This document shows, piece after piece, positions 1 to 8,572 of a stretch of DNA of 64,000 nucleotides (its first letter is position 1; each line of letters starts with the position of its first letter). Origin of the DNA: Niabella beijingensis (lineage in GTDB: Bacteria; Bacteroidota; Bacteroidia; Chitinophagales; Chitinophagaceae); NCBI RefSeq assembly GCF_020034665.1, contig NZ_JAIQDI010000002.1:2480001-2544000 (forward strand). Reading direction: 5' to 3'. Both the position numbers and the translations under genes were made by a program. The notes below the pieces were generated by a model. That model searched no databases, was not told where the DNA came from, and was given only the letters and a program-made list of their open reading frames with translations.

Positions 1-12
1 CGTCTTTACTTT

Positions 13-1401
13 TCATGGTGCCACAAAACTGTAAGTAATTGTGGTGTTATAAGTGCCCGGGGGCTTACCAAGTACCTGGGGTACCTTGTCAGCAGCAATG
101 CTGTATTGCAATCCTACCTGCCGGTCGATGACCGGAGCGGAAGCGGATAGGATCTTCTGCGCAGTTGACGAAAGTGTAACGGGCGTCACTGACGGGTCCC
201 CTGTGCTTGAGGATATGGAAACACAGCCCACCGGAATTGTATTGCTGCCATTTACAAGGCTGGAAGAGGAAGCTTTTACATACACATCATAAGCGGTGGT
301 TTTACTGATCGTAAGCGCATTGTTCAAACTGGCTGATACACCCTCCTGATAATCGTTCAGGTTATTAAACGACAGCGTCACATCACTGTTGTTTACACGC
401 AGCTCGCCGAGATCTGCTACGTTAACCGTAAACAGGGAGGATGGTGAAACAGTGGCGGCCTGTGGCGTGGTGCCGGCATCAAAAGCCTCATAGTTAAGCG
501 TGGCAATATACGTTCCTTTTTGTATAAACCCCGCTTTGAGATTCGCCGGGGTGATCGTATAACTGACGGTATTCGTCTGCTTATTACCTGCGGGAACTGT
601 ATAACCACCTGCCGGGGAAAGATTCTGATAGGTGCTGCTCAGCGCAATGCCTGCCCCCGGAACGGGAGCTGATACACTGGCCGACAGGTTACCGGTGCCG
701 GTACCCGGATTGGGAGCACCCGGATATCCATTGCTGTATGCAAAAGTGGATGTTGCTGTTTTAACACGCAATCCCAGCGGAACCGTATAAGTGAACGGCA
801 GTGTATGGCTGCTGCTTAGCGCAGTGCTCCTGAAATAATCAAGATTATCCACGGTAGCGGTTATGCCTGCCGGTGCAGGAACAACGATAAAAGGATTGAC
901 AATAACCCTTAGGGTTCCGGGATAAGTACTGGCCCCTAAACACAGTGTGCCCCCGGGTGTTGTAAAGATCAGATTGGTGCTGTAGGTTCCCGCCTTCCAC
1001 GCGTAACTGGTCATTTCTGTCTGAGGGATCCGGTAGCGGATCGTAACAGCCCCGCCGCTTGCCAGCGACAGCAGCGCGGAATAAAGGGTTTGATCAGCGG
1101 TAGAGAGTGCACGCTCGGTTGAGGAGCCGCCCAGACTTATATTAGGGCCGATAGCCGTAACAAGCAACCTTATTTTCGACAGTATCGAGGGCGTCAATAC
1201 AGGGGTAAAATCAGCGGCGGCCCTTGCCCGTATATAGGCCCCCAGGGCCAGCAGACAGCTGTTGGCCGTAAACGAGTTGTCGCTGACGGCTACTTCACTG
1301 GCTATATTACTGCTGGTAATCGTAAGAGAAGGGTTCTGCGCTTTACTTAACAGTGTGGTAAAGCAACCTAAAAACAACAGGGAGAAATAGCTTCTATTCA
1401 T
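13..1401 (-). CDS. Secreted two-domain fimbrial subunit (tip-adhesin-like)
   Basis: 462 aa with an N-terminal signal peptide (hydrophobic LLFLGCFTTLL, then SKAQ). The last ~130 residues (from LRVNNSDVTLSFNNL) are clearly related to the single-domain 183 aa protein encoded two genes upstream: both have DVTLSF, an NDYQEG/ADYQNG motif, an LGKPPGTY/LGKAPDTY motif, and end in a TYS-containing beta strand followed by xxP. The N-terminal ~300 residues are extra beta-rich, Ser/Thr/Gly-rich sequence. A long subunit carrying a pilin-like domain, made with a chaperone and an outer-membrane barrel, looks like a two-domain tip adhesin, although here the pilin-like part is C-terminal. The start overlaps the end of the chaperone gene by 8 bases, so the genes are probably co-translated. 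Its role is inferred from context; no named family was recognised. Confidence 0.6.
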   Translation of the reverse strand: MNRSYFSLLFLGCFTTLLSKAQNPSLTITSSNIASEVAVSDNSFTANSCLLALGAYIRARAAADFTPVLTPSILSKIRLLVTAIGPNISLGGSSTERALSTADQTLYSALLSLASGGAVTIRYRIPQTEMTSYAWKAGTYSTNLIFTTPGGTLCLGASTYPGTLRVIVNPFIVVPAPAGITATVDNLDYFRSTALSSSHTLPFTYTVPLGLRVKTATSTFAYSNGYPGAPNPGTGTGNLSASVSAPVPGAGIALSSTYQNLSPAGGYTVPAGNKQTNTVSYTITPANLKAGFIQKGTYIATLNYEAFDAGTTPQAATVSPSSLFTVNVADLGELRVNNSDVTLSFNNLNDYQEGVSASLNNALTISKTTAYDVYVKASSSSLVNGSNTIPVGCVSISSSTGDPSVTPVTLSSTAQKILSASAPVIDRQVGLQYSIAADKVPQVLGKPPGTYNTTITYSFVAP

Positions 1402-2263
1402 AGACTATTTCCTTTTGCGCTACTTTGAGATCGGTTCCGTCTCCCCCGTCCAGTATCAGGGTTGCCTGGTACTGCCCGGGAGCTAAATTTGCCGGAATCC
1501 TGATAAGAACCAGCTGTGAAGCACCTGGTAGCATTGATAGGGTCCGGGGCTGCAGTTTGATGTTATTTCCGGAACTCTTTTGGGTCAGTTCCCCACGCAG
1601 GATAGCATCTGCAGGCACCTCGCCGCTATTTTGAATCGTGGCGGCCAGGCACCGCGCAGAGTCCGCCATTACACCTCTGTCCTGAAGCGCTGTAAACTCA
1701 AGGTTCTTTTTGCCCAGAGCCGGCAGTATGTTGTAAAGCTGTATCCCAATTTCCACTTTAATGAGTATCGCTACTTTTTTGCCCGACTTATCAATTCCCA
1801 TAACAGGCTTCCGCTCGTTGACCTGTGTCAGGAAGAGCATGCTGTTGGTCACCGGCTTTGCCGCGGCGGGCACTTTCATGGAAACCGTCACTTCCTTTGA
1901 CTCACCGGGCTGCAGTACCAGCTGCAGCGGATCCACCCGCATCCAGCCGGCATTGGACGCAGGGAGGCTGCCCGGGTCCGAATAGATCTTATTTCCCAGG
2001 CTATCCCGGTACCAGTCTTTCAGAGTCGCGTTCAAAACAAGGATCCCGCTGTCGGTATTTGAAACACGGATACGTTCTGTTGCCAGCTGCCCTGCTGTAC
2101 TGTTAAAAAAAATACGGGAAGGTGTAACGGCCACACCCTGCGCAGCAACCTGGTTAAAAGCGAAGATGGCCTGCAACAGGTAAAACAACAAAATAAAACC
2201 GGAGCAGCACTGGATGCTCCGGTCCTTTGGGATATCCCGGAATGTTCTTTTTTTAGACAGCAC
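1394..2263 (-). CDS. PapD-like periplasmic pilus chaperone
   Basis: 289 aa. A hydrophobic signal segment (FILLFYLLQAIFAF, then VAAQG) precedes a two-lobed Ig-like protein. The first lobe begins VAVTPSRIFFN and contains the RIRVSNT strand and the QLVLQPGESKEVTVSM strand, the pattern of fimbrial chaperones of the EcpD/CS1 type. The second lobe carries a conserved-looking IQNSGEVPADA turn. Such chaperones bind unfolded pilins in the periplasm by donor-strand complementation and deliver them to an outer-membrane usher. It lies between two secreted subunit genes that share a domain, 20 bases after one and overlapping the other by 8, and near a divergent large beta-barrel gene. Family assignment rests on fold-like motifs read by eye. 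Confidence 0.6.
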   Translation of the reverse strand: MLSKKRTFRDIPKDRSIQCCSGFILLFYLLQAIFAFNQVAAQGVAVTPSRIFFNSTAGQLATERIRVSNTDSGILVLNATLKDWYRDSLGNKIYSDPGSLPASNAGWMRVDPLQLVLQPGESKEVTVSMKVPAAAKPVTNSMLFLTQVNERKPVMGIDKSGKKVAILIKVEIGIQLYNILPALGKKNLEFTALQDRGVMADSARCLAATIQNSGEVPADAILRGELTQKSSGNNIKLQPRTLSMLPGASQLVLIRIPANLAPGQYQATLILDGGDGTDLKVAQKEIVYE

Positions 2264-2283
2264 CGTTTTCTTCTGTATTATGA

Positions 2284-2826
2284 TCAGGGGTTAGTAATCG
2301 AATAAGTAAGCGCTACTGTATAAGTGTCCGGCGCTTTCCCAAGGATCTCCGTAGCTACATTTCCCTGGGGGATCGAATACGTAACATCAGCAGGTGCGGC
2401 CAGTGCATAAGATCCCCCTATCAGCGGCGCTGCCGTGGTAGAAAGCGATGTGATCGTTTGAAGATTATTACCCGGCAGCGTGGTATTGTTGGCCGTGGCC
2501 GGAGCCGTAACCGAAACCGCCGCTGCATTCACCGTCTCGGTATTGCCTCCTGTACCGGCCAGGGTGGCTGCGTTTGCAGCAAGACTCACCGTATACGGAA
2601 GAATACTTGTAATTAAAAGATGTCCTGTCATGGGCGTGGTAACACCGTTCTGGTAGTCGGCCAATGTTGTAAAGGAAAGTGTAACATCCGGCTGCTGAAC
2701 AGTAATACTAAGCAGCGGATTGATCACTACATGAAGATTTGTGGTACCGGTAGTCTGGGCGTTTGTTGCTGTAACGGAAGCTCCCAGAACAAAAGTGGTC
2801 GCCACCAAAAGTTTATAAAATTTCAT
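2284..2826 (-). CDS. Secreted pilin-like subunit
   Basis: About 180 aa; the ATG at 2826 is preferred because MKFYKLLVATTFVLGASVTA forms a clean signal peptide ending near NAQ (an ATG three codons upstream at 2835 is possible). The mature protein is beta-rich and Thr/Ala-rich, contains DVTLSFTTLADYQNG, and ends VALTYSITNP, similar to the C-terminal domain of the 462 aa protein at 13-1401. A short abundant subunit plus a longer one with the same domain, encoded with a chaperone, suggests the major pilin of a chaperone-usher-like fibre. First gene of the three-gene minus-strand operon; the ~100-base AT-rich gap before the divergent usher-like gene should hold both promoters. Confidence 0.55.
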   Translation of the reverse strand: MKFYKLLVATTFVLGASVTATNAQTTGTTNLHVVINPLLSITVQQPDVTLSFTTLADYQNGVTTPMTGHLLITSILPYTVSLAANAATLAGTGGNTETVNAAAVSVTAPATANNTTLPGNNLQTITSLSTTAAPLIGGSYALAAPADVTYSIPQGNVATEILGKAPDTYTVALTYSITNP

Positions 2827-2936
2827 ATGAGTCATTGTTCAGAGGTTTTGCTGATATAAATTTACAATAAAAAACAATTAAAAGATAAATTTTATTTTTT
2901 ATTTTGTAGTGTAAAACCGCTATATCCTCTTAACAC

Positions 2937-5714
2937 TTGCTGAACCTATTATTTTTATATGTACCTTTTCCAGGGTTAAGAAGATGCTTGTTGACATGCT
3001 CTTTCTCCGGATTATGCCTTTTTTCCAACGGGCAACAGCAGCCTGTATCCCTCTCCTTTTCAGAAGACAGTGTGTCTGCCATTTATGGCGAAACCTTTTC
3101 CAATACATTACGGGTTGCAAACAATTTGAACGAATCCGTTCTTTTAAAAAAGACCGTCTCCGATTCCTTTGCCCTGATCGGCCTGCCGGATACGGTACGG
3201 CTTAATCCCCGCGAAAAGAAACAGTTTCCTGTCCGGTACCTTACAAGTGCGTCGCTGATCAGCACCGTGCGAAATAAAATAACTGCCGGATATCGCATCA
3301 CCGGGAAAACAGGCGCGCTGGTGACTTCTTTTTTTATCCATACCCCCGATGTACAGCAATTCATACTGTCGGTAATCAACCCGGTGAATTATTTAAACAC
3401 CCAAACAAACACGGGAACGGTACAGGTAAAGTGTATCAATAACGGTTATACTGATCTGACCACTACACTGCGGCTAAAACCCTATCCGGAAGGGCTGGAG
3501 ATCACCGATAATAACAGAACCATTACCCTGCAACCGGGAAGCCAGCAAGTGCTGACCTTTAATTTCCGTAACCGGCTGGCGCAAAATCTTATTTCAGACT
3601 TCAGCCTGTCTGTACAGGCGGTGGAGGCGGTGTCTGGCAGGGAGCTGGGAGCCACTTATGCAAAGGTATTGGTACTGGCCAATGAAAAACGATTTGCCAT
3701 TGCCGGCTCTACCGACGCCTCGCTGATAAACAACAGTGCACAGCTGAGCTACTGGAACACCACCAATGGCTTAAGCTACTATCAATTAGGCTCAAGAGGG
3801 GTGGCGCAGCCTTCCACCCGGAGCGAGTTGCGCTATAACCTAAACCTCAACTACTATACAAGACCTTTTTCCGGGGCAGAAATGTATGATTCATGGATCG
3901 CCTACAAAGGCAAACACTTAGGGGCACAGGTGGGAAATATTGCTGAGAACCTTGACTACTCATTGTTTGGTAAAGGTGTTAAACTTTCGGTCTTTCCGGA
4001 TTCATCCAATGCAGTAAGCGGTTACTACGTCAAGAATAATTACCTGCTTTTTTCAGATATCACCCGGCAGCGGGAAGAAGCAACGATCTGGGCAGGGACT
4101 TATACGCATTCAGGAAAAAACAATAACAGCGGTCTCAATTATATCAACAGCAATGATCCTTTTACCGGTGTGCAAACAAACCTTATCAATGCCCGGTCGG
4201 GGTGGCAGCTCAAAGGCGACCAGTTTCTGGAACTTGAGGCGGGCTATAGCCATGAAAAACTGTCTGGTGCCAGGAGGGCTAACGAAACCGGTTATGCGGC
4301 CGGTTTCCGGTACCGGTATAATAAAAAACGGTGGAGCCTGCTGTCGGACAATTATTACAGCAGTCCCTATTACAGCGGGTTAAGACGGGGCGCTTTATTA
4401 TTACAGGAGCATATCGATTATCACTTTAATCCGCGACAGCATGTTTTTATACACTACGAGGTCGTTAACAATACGCCCCGGTACCTGAGCAGTTATTATC
4501 CCGCATTGTTCCATACCAAAACGGCAGAATACCAGCTGGGGTTTGCAACAACGACACGGGGCTGGCTGATCAACCTGCGCTCTTATTTTTACACCCAGGC
4601 ACTGGATCAAAAAATCCTCAGTACAGCACTGGCACTGCGTTCCACCTCCTGGCACCTGGCAGCAGATCTTTCCTACACGATCAACGGACATACAATGATG
4701 TTTTCCGGTGACTATGGAAATGTAAGGAGCTCCAACCCCTACCTGGCCAATAAAAACTACAATGTATGGCAGGGAAGGTTCAGTTATAGTTATAAACTGA
4801 TTGGTTTTAACGCAATGCTCCAATACAACCCGTTTTATCTCATCCAGGAACCATTGCCCTGGCAGCAGGGAACATTCCGGCAGTATACCCTGGGGCCTTA
4901 TCTGCGTTTTGCAGCCTTAAATAACCGGTTGGAGCTGGAGGCCTCCGACAACCTGAATTATTATGGATATTATTTTCAGGGCTGGTCCAATACCGCACAG
5001 GGCAAGGTCAGTTTCCGCTTTAAAAAAACCTGGCAGGTCTCTGCACAGGTCATGTACAATACCTATCAGCAATATCCCGGCTATAATTTTCTGCAGACCC
5101 AGGTCAGTATCACAAAATCATTTATGCAGAAAAATGCACCGGGCTACAAAAGCCTTTCTGTTGTATTTTTCGGGGATAAAAATGCCAATGGCAGCTGGGA
5201 CCCCGATGAATATCCCGTGGAAAATGTAATTGCGGCATTGGGGCAATCCCTGGCACAAAGCAATCATAAAGGGAAGATAGCCTTTACCAACCTGAAACCT
5301 TCGGTTTACAAATTACAGATCCAGGACGGGAACGGATGGTGGCTGATAAATCCTGTGGACGTATCATTAACCCGTAATCAAAAACTGCAGGTGGCACTGG
5401 TGAAAACGGCCACCATATCCGGAAAAATCGTCAGTGAAAAGAATGCCTTCCTGCAGGACGCACCGCTGCTTGAAGGCATCACCATCATTGCAGCAAGTAA
5501 ACAGGGCGAACAGTTTACTGCTATTACGGATGCCGCCGGAGGGTTCTCCTTTAACCTGCCGGCAAAGCCCTTTACCTTCTCAGCGGAGACCAGGGAGGGA
5601 AATCAGACCATCACCAATCAACAACAAACCATAACAATCCGGGAAAAAGATAATCCGCTGATCATTTTCAATCTGACCGATCATACCAGAAAGGTCGATA
5701 TAAAGCAATTCTAA
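2937..5714 (+). CDS. Outer-membrane usher-like beta-barrel protein
   Basis: 925 aa. No ATG is available near the N terminus and an in-frame TAA sits at 2931, so the start is probably the TTG at 2937, giving a signal peptide with an RR pair and a hydrophobic core ending near SNGQQQ. Residues ~40-250 look like two Ig-like domains (VANNLNESVLL; VRLNPREKKQFPVRYL). The middle ~450 residues are alternating, Tyr/Asn/Trp-rich strands typical of a large outer-membrane barrel. The C-terminal part has a calcium-loop-like DKNANGSWDPDE (~747-758) and a CnaB-like segment (TISGKIV, DAAGGFSF). Divergent from the chaperone and subunit genes, it is the natural candidate for the usher that exports the subunits. 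It is not recognisably a classical FimD, so the usher role is inference. Confidence 0.55.
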   Translation: MLNLLFLYVPFPGLRRCLLTCSFSGLCLFSNGQQQPVSLSFSEDSVSAIYGETFSNTLRVANNLNESVLLKKTVSDSFALIGLPDTVRLNPREKKQFPVRYLTSASLISTVRNKITAGYRITGKTGALVTSFFIHTPDVQQFILSVINPVNYLNTQTNTGTVQVKCINNGYTDLTTTLRLKPYPEGLEITDNNRTITLQPGSQQVLTFNFRNRLAQNLISDFSLSVQAVEAVSGRELGATYAKVLVLANEKRFAIAGSTDASLINNSAQLSYWNTTNGLSYYQLGSRGVAQPSTRSELRYNLNLNYYTRPFSGAEMYDSWIAYKGKHLGAQVGNIAENLDYSLFGKGVKLSVFPDSSNAVSGYYVKNNYLLFSDITRQREEATIWAGTYTHSGKNNNSGLNYINSNDPFTGVQTNLINARSGWQLKGDQFLELEAGYSHEKLSGARRANETGYAAGFRYRYNKKRWSLLSDNYYSSPYYSGLRRGALLLQEHIDYHFNPRQHVFIHYEVVNNTPRYLSSYYPALFHTKTAEYQLGFATTTRGWLINLRSYFYTQALDQKILSTALALRSTSWHLAADLSYTINGHTMMFSGDYGNVRSSNPYLANKNYNVWQGRFSYSYKLIGFNAMLQYNPFYLIQEPLPWQQGTFRQYTLGPYLRFAALNNRLELEASDNLNYYGYYFQGWSNTAQGKVSFRFKKTWQVSAQVMYNTYQQYPGYNFLQTQVSITKSFMQKNAPGYKSLSVVFFGDKNANGSWDPDEYPVENVIAALGQSLAQSNHKGKIAFTNLKPSVYKLQIQDGNGWWLINPVDVSLTRNQKLQVALVKTATISGKIVSEKNAFLQDAPLLEGITIIAASKQGEQFTAITDAAGGFSFNLPAKPFTFSAETREGNQTITNQQQTITIREKDNPLIIFNLTDHTRKVDIKQF

Positions 5715-5829
5715 GCGCATAAATCCAACCGGTGAAACACGCCCGCTACCGGCAGAGAATACCGCGAACAACCCGCAACTATTTTTTGGCGGTTCATTTC
5801 GCCCTGCCTCCTTTATAAATGAAATGGTG

Positions 5830-5837
5830 TACCTTTG
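5830..5837 (+). promoter_or_regulatory. Bacteroidota -7 promoter element (TAnnTTTG)
   Basis: TACCTTTG lies 37 bases before the ATG of the small lipoprotein at 5875 and matches the TAnnTTTG -7 element of the Bacteroidota housekeeping sigma factor. A clear -33 TTG at the expected spacing is not obvious, so this is a candidate only. Confidence 0.45.
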
Positions 5838-5874
5838 AAAGGTATATAAACTCCTGTACCCCTAATAAAATCTT

Positions 5875-6039
5875 ATGAAACGGATTATTCCCCTGGTAAT
5901 AATTGCAGCGATGGCGCTATCCTGTTCTGCTCCGCGAACAGCCGGCAGAAGCGGAAAAGTTCCTCCTGGTCAGGCAAAAAAAATGACCGGTAGTAAATCG
6001 GCAAAACCGTATGCACCCGGTCAACGGAACAAACATTAA
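5875..6039 (+). CDS. Small basic lipoprotein, 54 aa
   Basis: A 54-codon reading frame, ATG at 5875 to TAA at 6037-6039. The N terminus MKRIIPLVIIAAMALSC is a lipoprotein signal with lipobox ALSC. The short mature part is rich in Lys, Gly and Pro and contains PGQAKKMTGSKSAKPYAPGQ. From memory, near-identical short proteins occur widely in Bacteroidota, where some databases call them quinol oxidase subunit 4; I see nothing here that supports that enzymatic name. It has its own candidate promoter (5830-5837) and no operon partner: the next gene is convergent, its stop about 30 bases away. Confidence 0.75.
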   Translation: MKRIIPLVIIAAMALSCSAPRTAGRSGKVPPGQAKKMTGSKSAKPYAPGQRNKH

Positions 6040-6069
6040 TGCAGGATGATCAACGGGCGGACCGGTTCA

Positions 6070-7194
6070 CTAACGCTTCTTGGGATCATAAAGTGCAACA
6101 CCCACCCGTGAATCGGCACAGCCATAGTACAAAAACCATTTTTCTTTGTAAAAGACCAGCCCCTCCAGGAATACGGTGCCGGCAGCATACTGACCAGACC
6201 GCTCAAAGGGCTCCGTCGGATAGAGGAATGGCTGGTCCAGTCTTCCGATAACCCGGGTGGGATCTTTTTTATCAAACAGCACCTGCCCGGCACAATAGCT
6301 GTTGGAAGGGTACCGGGTATCCCCCCCGGCACCGGGAGCATTTTTCCCATTATATAACAGGAGGATGCCGTTGCCGGTAACTAACGCCGGGGGACCGCAT
6401 TCCGTAAGGTCGCTGTCAAAATATCCTTTTCGGGGTGCGATTAATTTCAACAGCTCCTTTTTATCATCCAGCACCGGCGTCCAGTTGATCAGATCGTCGG
6501 AAACCGCGGGGTTCACGAAATACTCGCCCCAATACATCAGGTATTTTCCGTTTACTTTAGCAATGACCAGCTGGCCGTTTGCAGGTTGCGTGACAATAGA
6601 AGCCGATTTACTGGAAACATCCCTGAAACGGCCACCCCATGCGGTTTTGAAGGCCGGACCATGCTTTACCCAGTGCACCAGGTCTGTTGAGGTTGCCACA
6701 CTGAGCCGGGGTGTTTTCTGGTTCCAGGAAGTGTAAAGCATCACATAAAGCCCCTTTTCTGTTACGGCCACACGGGGGTCTTCACATCCTCCCGGCCAGT
6801 CGTATTCCCGCTGGTCATCATTGCCGGGGTAGCACACGGGTGCCGGATAGATCTTCATGTTAATGCCATCTGTGCTTTCCGCCCGTCCGATCCTTGAAGT
6901 GTGCGCTCCGATCTTATCAACACCGGAATTATCTTCTGCGCGGAACAAGACCTGTATTTTCCCGTCTTTTACAATAGCCGCAGGGTTAAAGGCAGCGTGC
7001 CCCATCCAGGCAACGTTTTTCCCGGACATCGGATCCGGAAATTGTTGCTGCGGATCCGGTGTTATAACCGGCCGGACCGGCTGGGGGCGTGTAAACGGGC
7101 CCAGTGCCCAGGAGGGAAGAACAGGCGGTTGCTGTGCCCTACAGCCCAGGCAAAAGGACAACAACAGTAAAAAAGAAAAACAGATTGGTTTCAT
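6070..7194 (-). CDS. Secreted GH130-like glycosidase/phosphorylase
   Basis: 374 aa from the ATG at 7194, chosen because MKPICFSFLLLLSFCLGCRAQ is a proper signal peptide or lipoprotein signal; an ATG 18 codons upstream gives an unlikely leader. The mature protein has five-bladed-propeller features of glycoside hydrolase family 130: HAAFNPAAIV, VLFRAEDNSG, SRIGRAESTDG, the family-typical GGCEDPRV (EDPR), and LLLYNGKN near the end. GH130 enzymes phosphorolyse or hydrolyse beta-mannosides; secreted versions often act on beta-1,2- or beta-1,4-mannosidic glycans. Substrate and mechanism (phosphorylase versus hydrolase) cannot be told from the sequence. It stands alone, not in a SusCD locus. Confidence 0.72.
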   Translation of the reverse strand: MKPICFSFLLLLSFCLGCRAQQPPVLPSWALGPFTRPQPVRPVITPDPQQQFPDPMSGKNVAWMGHAAFNPAAIVKDGKIQVLFRAEDNSGVDKIGAHTSRIGRAESTDGINMKIYPAPVCYPGNDDQREYDWPGGCEDPRVAVTEKGLYVMLYTSWNQKTPRLSVATSTDLVHWVKHGPAFKTAWGGRFRDVSSKSASIVTQPANGQLVIAKVNGKYLMYWGEYFVNPAVSDDLINWTPVLDDKKELLKLIAPRKGYFDSDLTECGPPALVTGNGILLLYNGKNAPGAGGDTRYPSNSYCAGQVLFDKKDPTRVIGRLDQPFLYPTEPFERSGQYAAGTVFLEGLVFYKEKWFLYYGCADSRVGVALYDPKKR

Positions 7195-7273
7195 AGCCGA
7201 CTTATTAAATGCATACCCAAAATACACGGTCCTTATCAATGAGAGCACCCGGAGTCTTTGTTACGGATGATCA

Positions 7274-8131
7274 CTAATTATCAGACAGAACTACCCGGTC
7301 AATTTTTCCAAGTTCCTGTACATCCGGTGCCTTCACCGTTCTGAGCCCGGTCTTCGTAAACGGTTTATAGATAATATAAATTTCATCACCCGGGCAAATA
7401 TGTTTGTCCCGCTTCCAGGTACGGAACGTTTGGCTGCCGGTTATATAAAGTACCTCATCGCTCGATGTATCTCCGCTGCTATTTACAATGTACAATACCT
7501 GGCAGACGATTCCTCTGAAATGCATGACCGGTACCGGCCGGAGCCATGAACTTTTCTTAGAGGCGATATAATAATACCCGGCAGCAAAGACAAGCAGGAT
7601 TCCTCCTGTGAAATAGGTTGCCGCCCGGTACCGCTCCGGTTCGTTTTTATCGAACAGCTGTCCTAAAAAAAGAAGCAAAAATATAAACGCGCAGAACTTC
7701 AGCCCTTCGGTGAACAACAGGATCCCGTTCTTTGTAGCATCCGGCATTTCCATCAGCTGATCTTCGGTGCACCGGTCTTCCGGCATCTGCCCGGGATAGG
7801 TCATCTGCAAGAGCAGTATACAATCATCTCCCTGCAGGGAAATGCCCTCCAGCCGTACGGGTACGCCGGCCAGGGATTCCAGGCGCTCCCTGGAAAACCG
7901 GACAAGCTGATCCAAGGGAAACACCACGCTGACAGGATGCCCTTCGATAACATATTCCAGTGTGCCGGACTCCAGGTACCCCACCCTGTCGAGCCGCCCC
8001 GAGTACACAACCTTATCCCTGCTTAACAACTGCTCTTTTTGCCGTTGATCTAAAAGATGGCGGCCCATGCCGGCAACCAACCGTTTATCGCTTTCCGTCA
8101 AAGGCGTGGTATGACCAAATGACCCCTTCAT
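7274..8131 (-). CDS. Membrane protein of unknown function
   Basis: 285 aa, not recognised. The N-terminal ~150 residues are soluble and contain a possible beta-barrel segment (VVYSGRLDRVGYLESGTLEYVIEG). Two membrane helices follow (GLKFCAFIFLLLFLGQLF at ~150-168 and GGILLVFAAGYYYIA at ~185-200), then a ~85-residue beta-rich soluble domain including GDEIYIIYKPFTKTGLRTVKA. The arrangement, two adjacent helices between soluble domains, resembles proteins with a NfeD/OB-like or GIDE-like topology, but I cannot assign a family. It is transcribed in the same direction as the GH130 gene, 79 bases upstream, without obvious functional linkage. Confidence 0.6.
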   Translation of the reverse strand: MKGSFGHTTPLTESDKRLVAGMGRHLLDQRQKEQLLSRDKVVYSGRLDRVGYLESGTLEYVIEGHPVSVVFPLDQLVRFSRERLESLAGVPVRLEGISLQGDDCILLLQMTYPGQMPEDRCTEDQLMEMPDATKNGILLFTEGLKFCAFIFLLLFLGQLFDKNEPERYRAATYFTGGILLVFAAGYYYIASKKSSWLRPVPVMHFRGIVCQVLYIVNSSGDTSSDEVLYITGSQTFRTWKRDKHICPGDEIYIIYKPFTKTGLRTVKAPDVQELGKIDRVVLSDN

Positions 8132-8572
8132 TTCCGCTGATCTTATATGTACAGCTCCTTATTATTCTCAGACCCGTACAAGATATAAAAATTATGCTGT
8201 TCGAAATAATTTTACCGCCCTGTGCGCCCCATCCTTCCCCGCCGGGAGCCGGTTTGCCCTGTAAAGGTCCTTCTGGCGTACACCGGCTCTTCAGCAGCAT
8301 TGGACAGACCGGGCCTTGGGAGCCCGTTTTCAAGGCTCCGGCCGGAGCAGGATAATACCCGATTTATCCCCGGGGAGCTCCGGTTACACCTCCCGGAACG
8401 GCAAAATGCTGATTATAAATACCCGGGGGGCCGGATCCTCCTTCCCCGCCCGGGTCCCTCCGCCGCTTCCTCCTGAAAGAAAAAAAGAGATCCGTTTTAT
8501 ATATTTTATTTTTAACCGATGTTTTAGCTAACTTTATAACGTTATCCAAATTTCAAACTTTAACCCATTATC
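8132..8572. other. Intergenic, GC-rich, no gene seen
   Basis: About 440 bases between the divergent membrane protein and SWIB genes. The central part (8210-8480) is noticeably GC-rich with many CCGG/CCCGG words and could fold, but I see no coding sequence with any family resemblance and no RNA gene. The last ~70 bases turn AT-rich and contain TAACTTTA (8526-8533), a near match to the -7 element before the SWIB gene. Confidence 0.5.

Noticed and set aside
2984-3205. 73-codon frame overlapping the usher-like gene start, which has an ATG while the usher frame does not
   Set aside because: The frame lacks any domain and ends after ~70 codons, while the usher frame carries the signal peptide and continues for 925 residues. 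A frameshift joining them was considered but no homology supports it.
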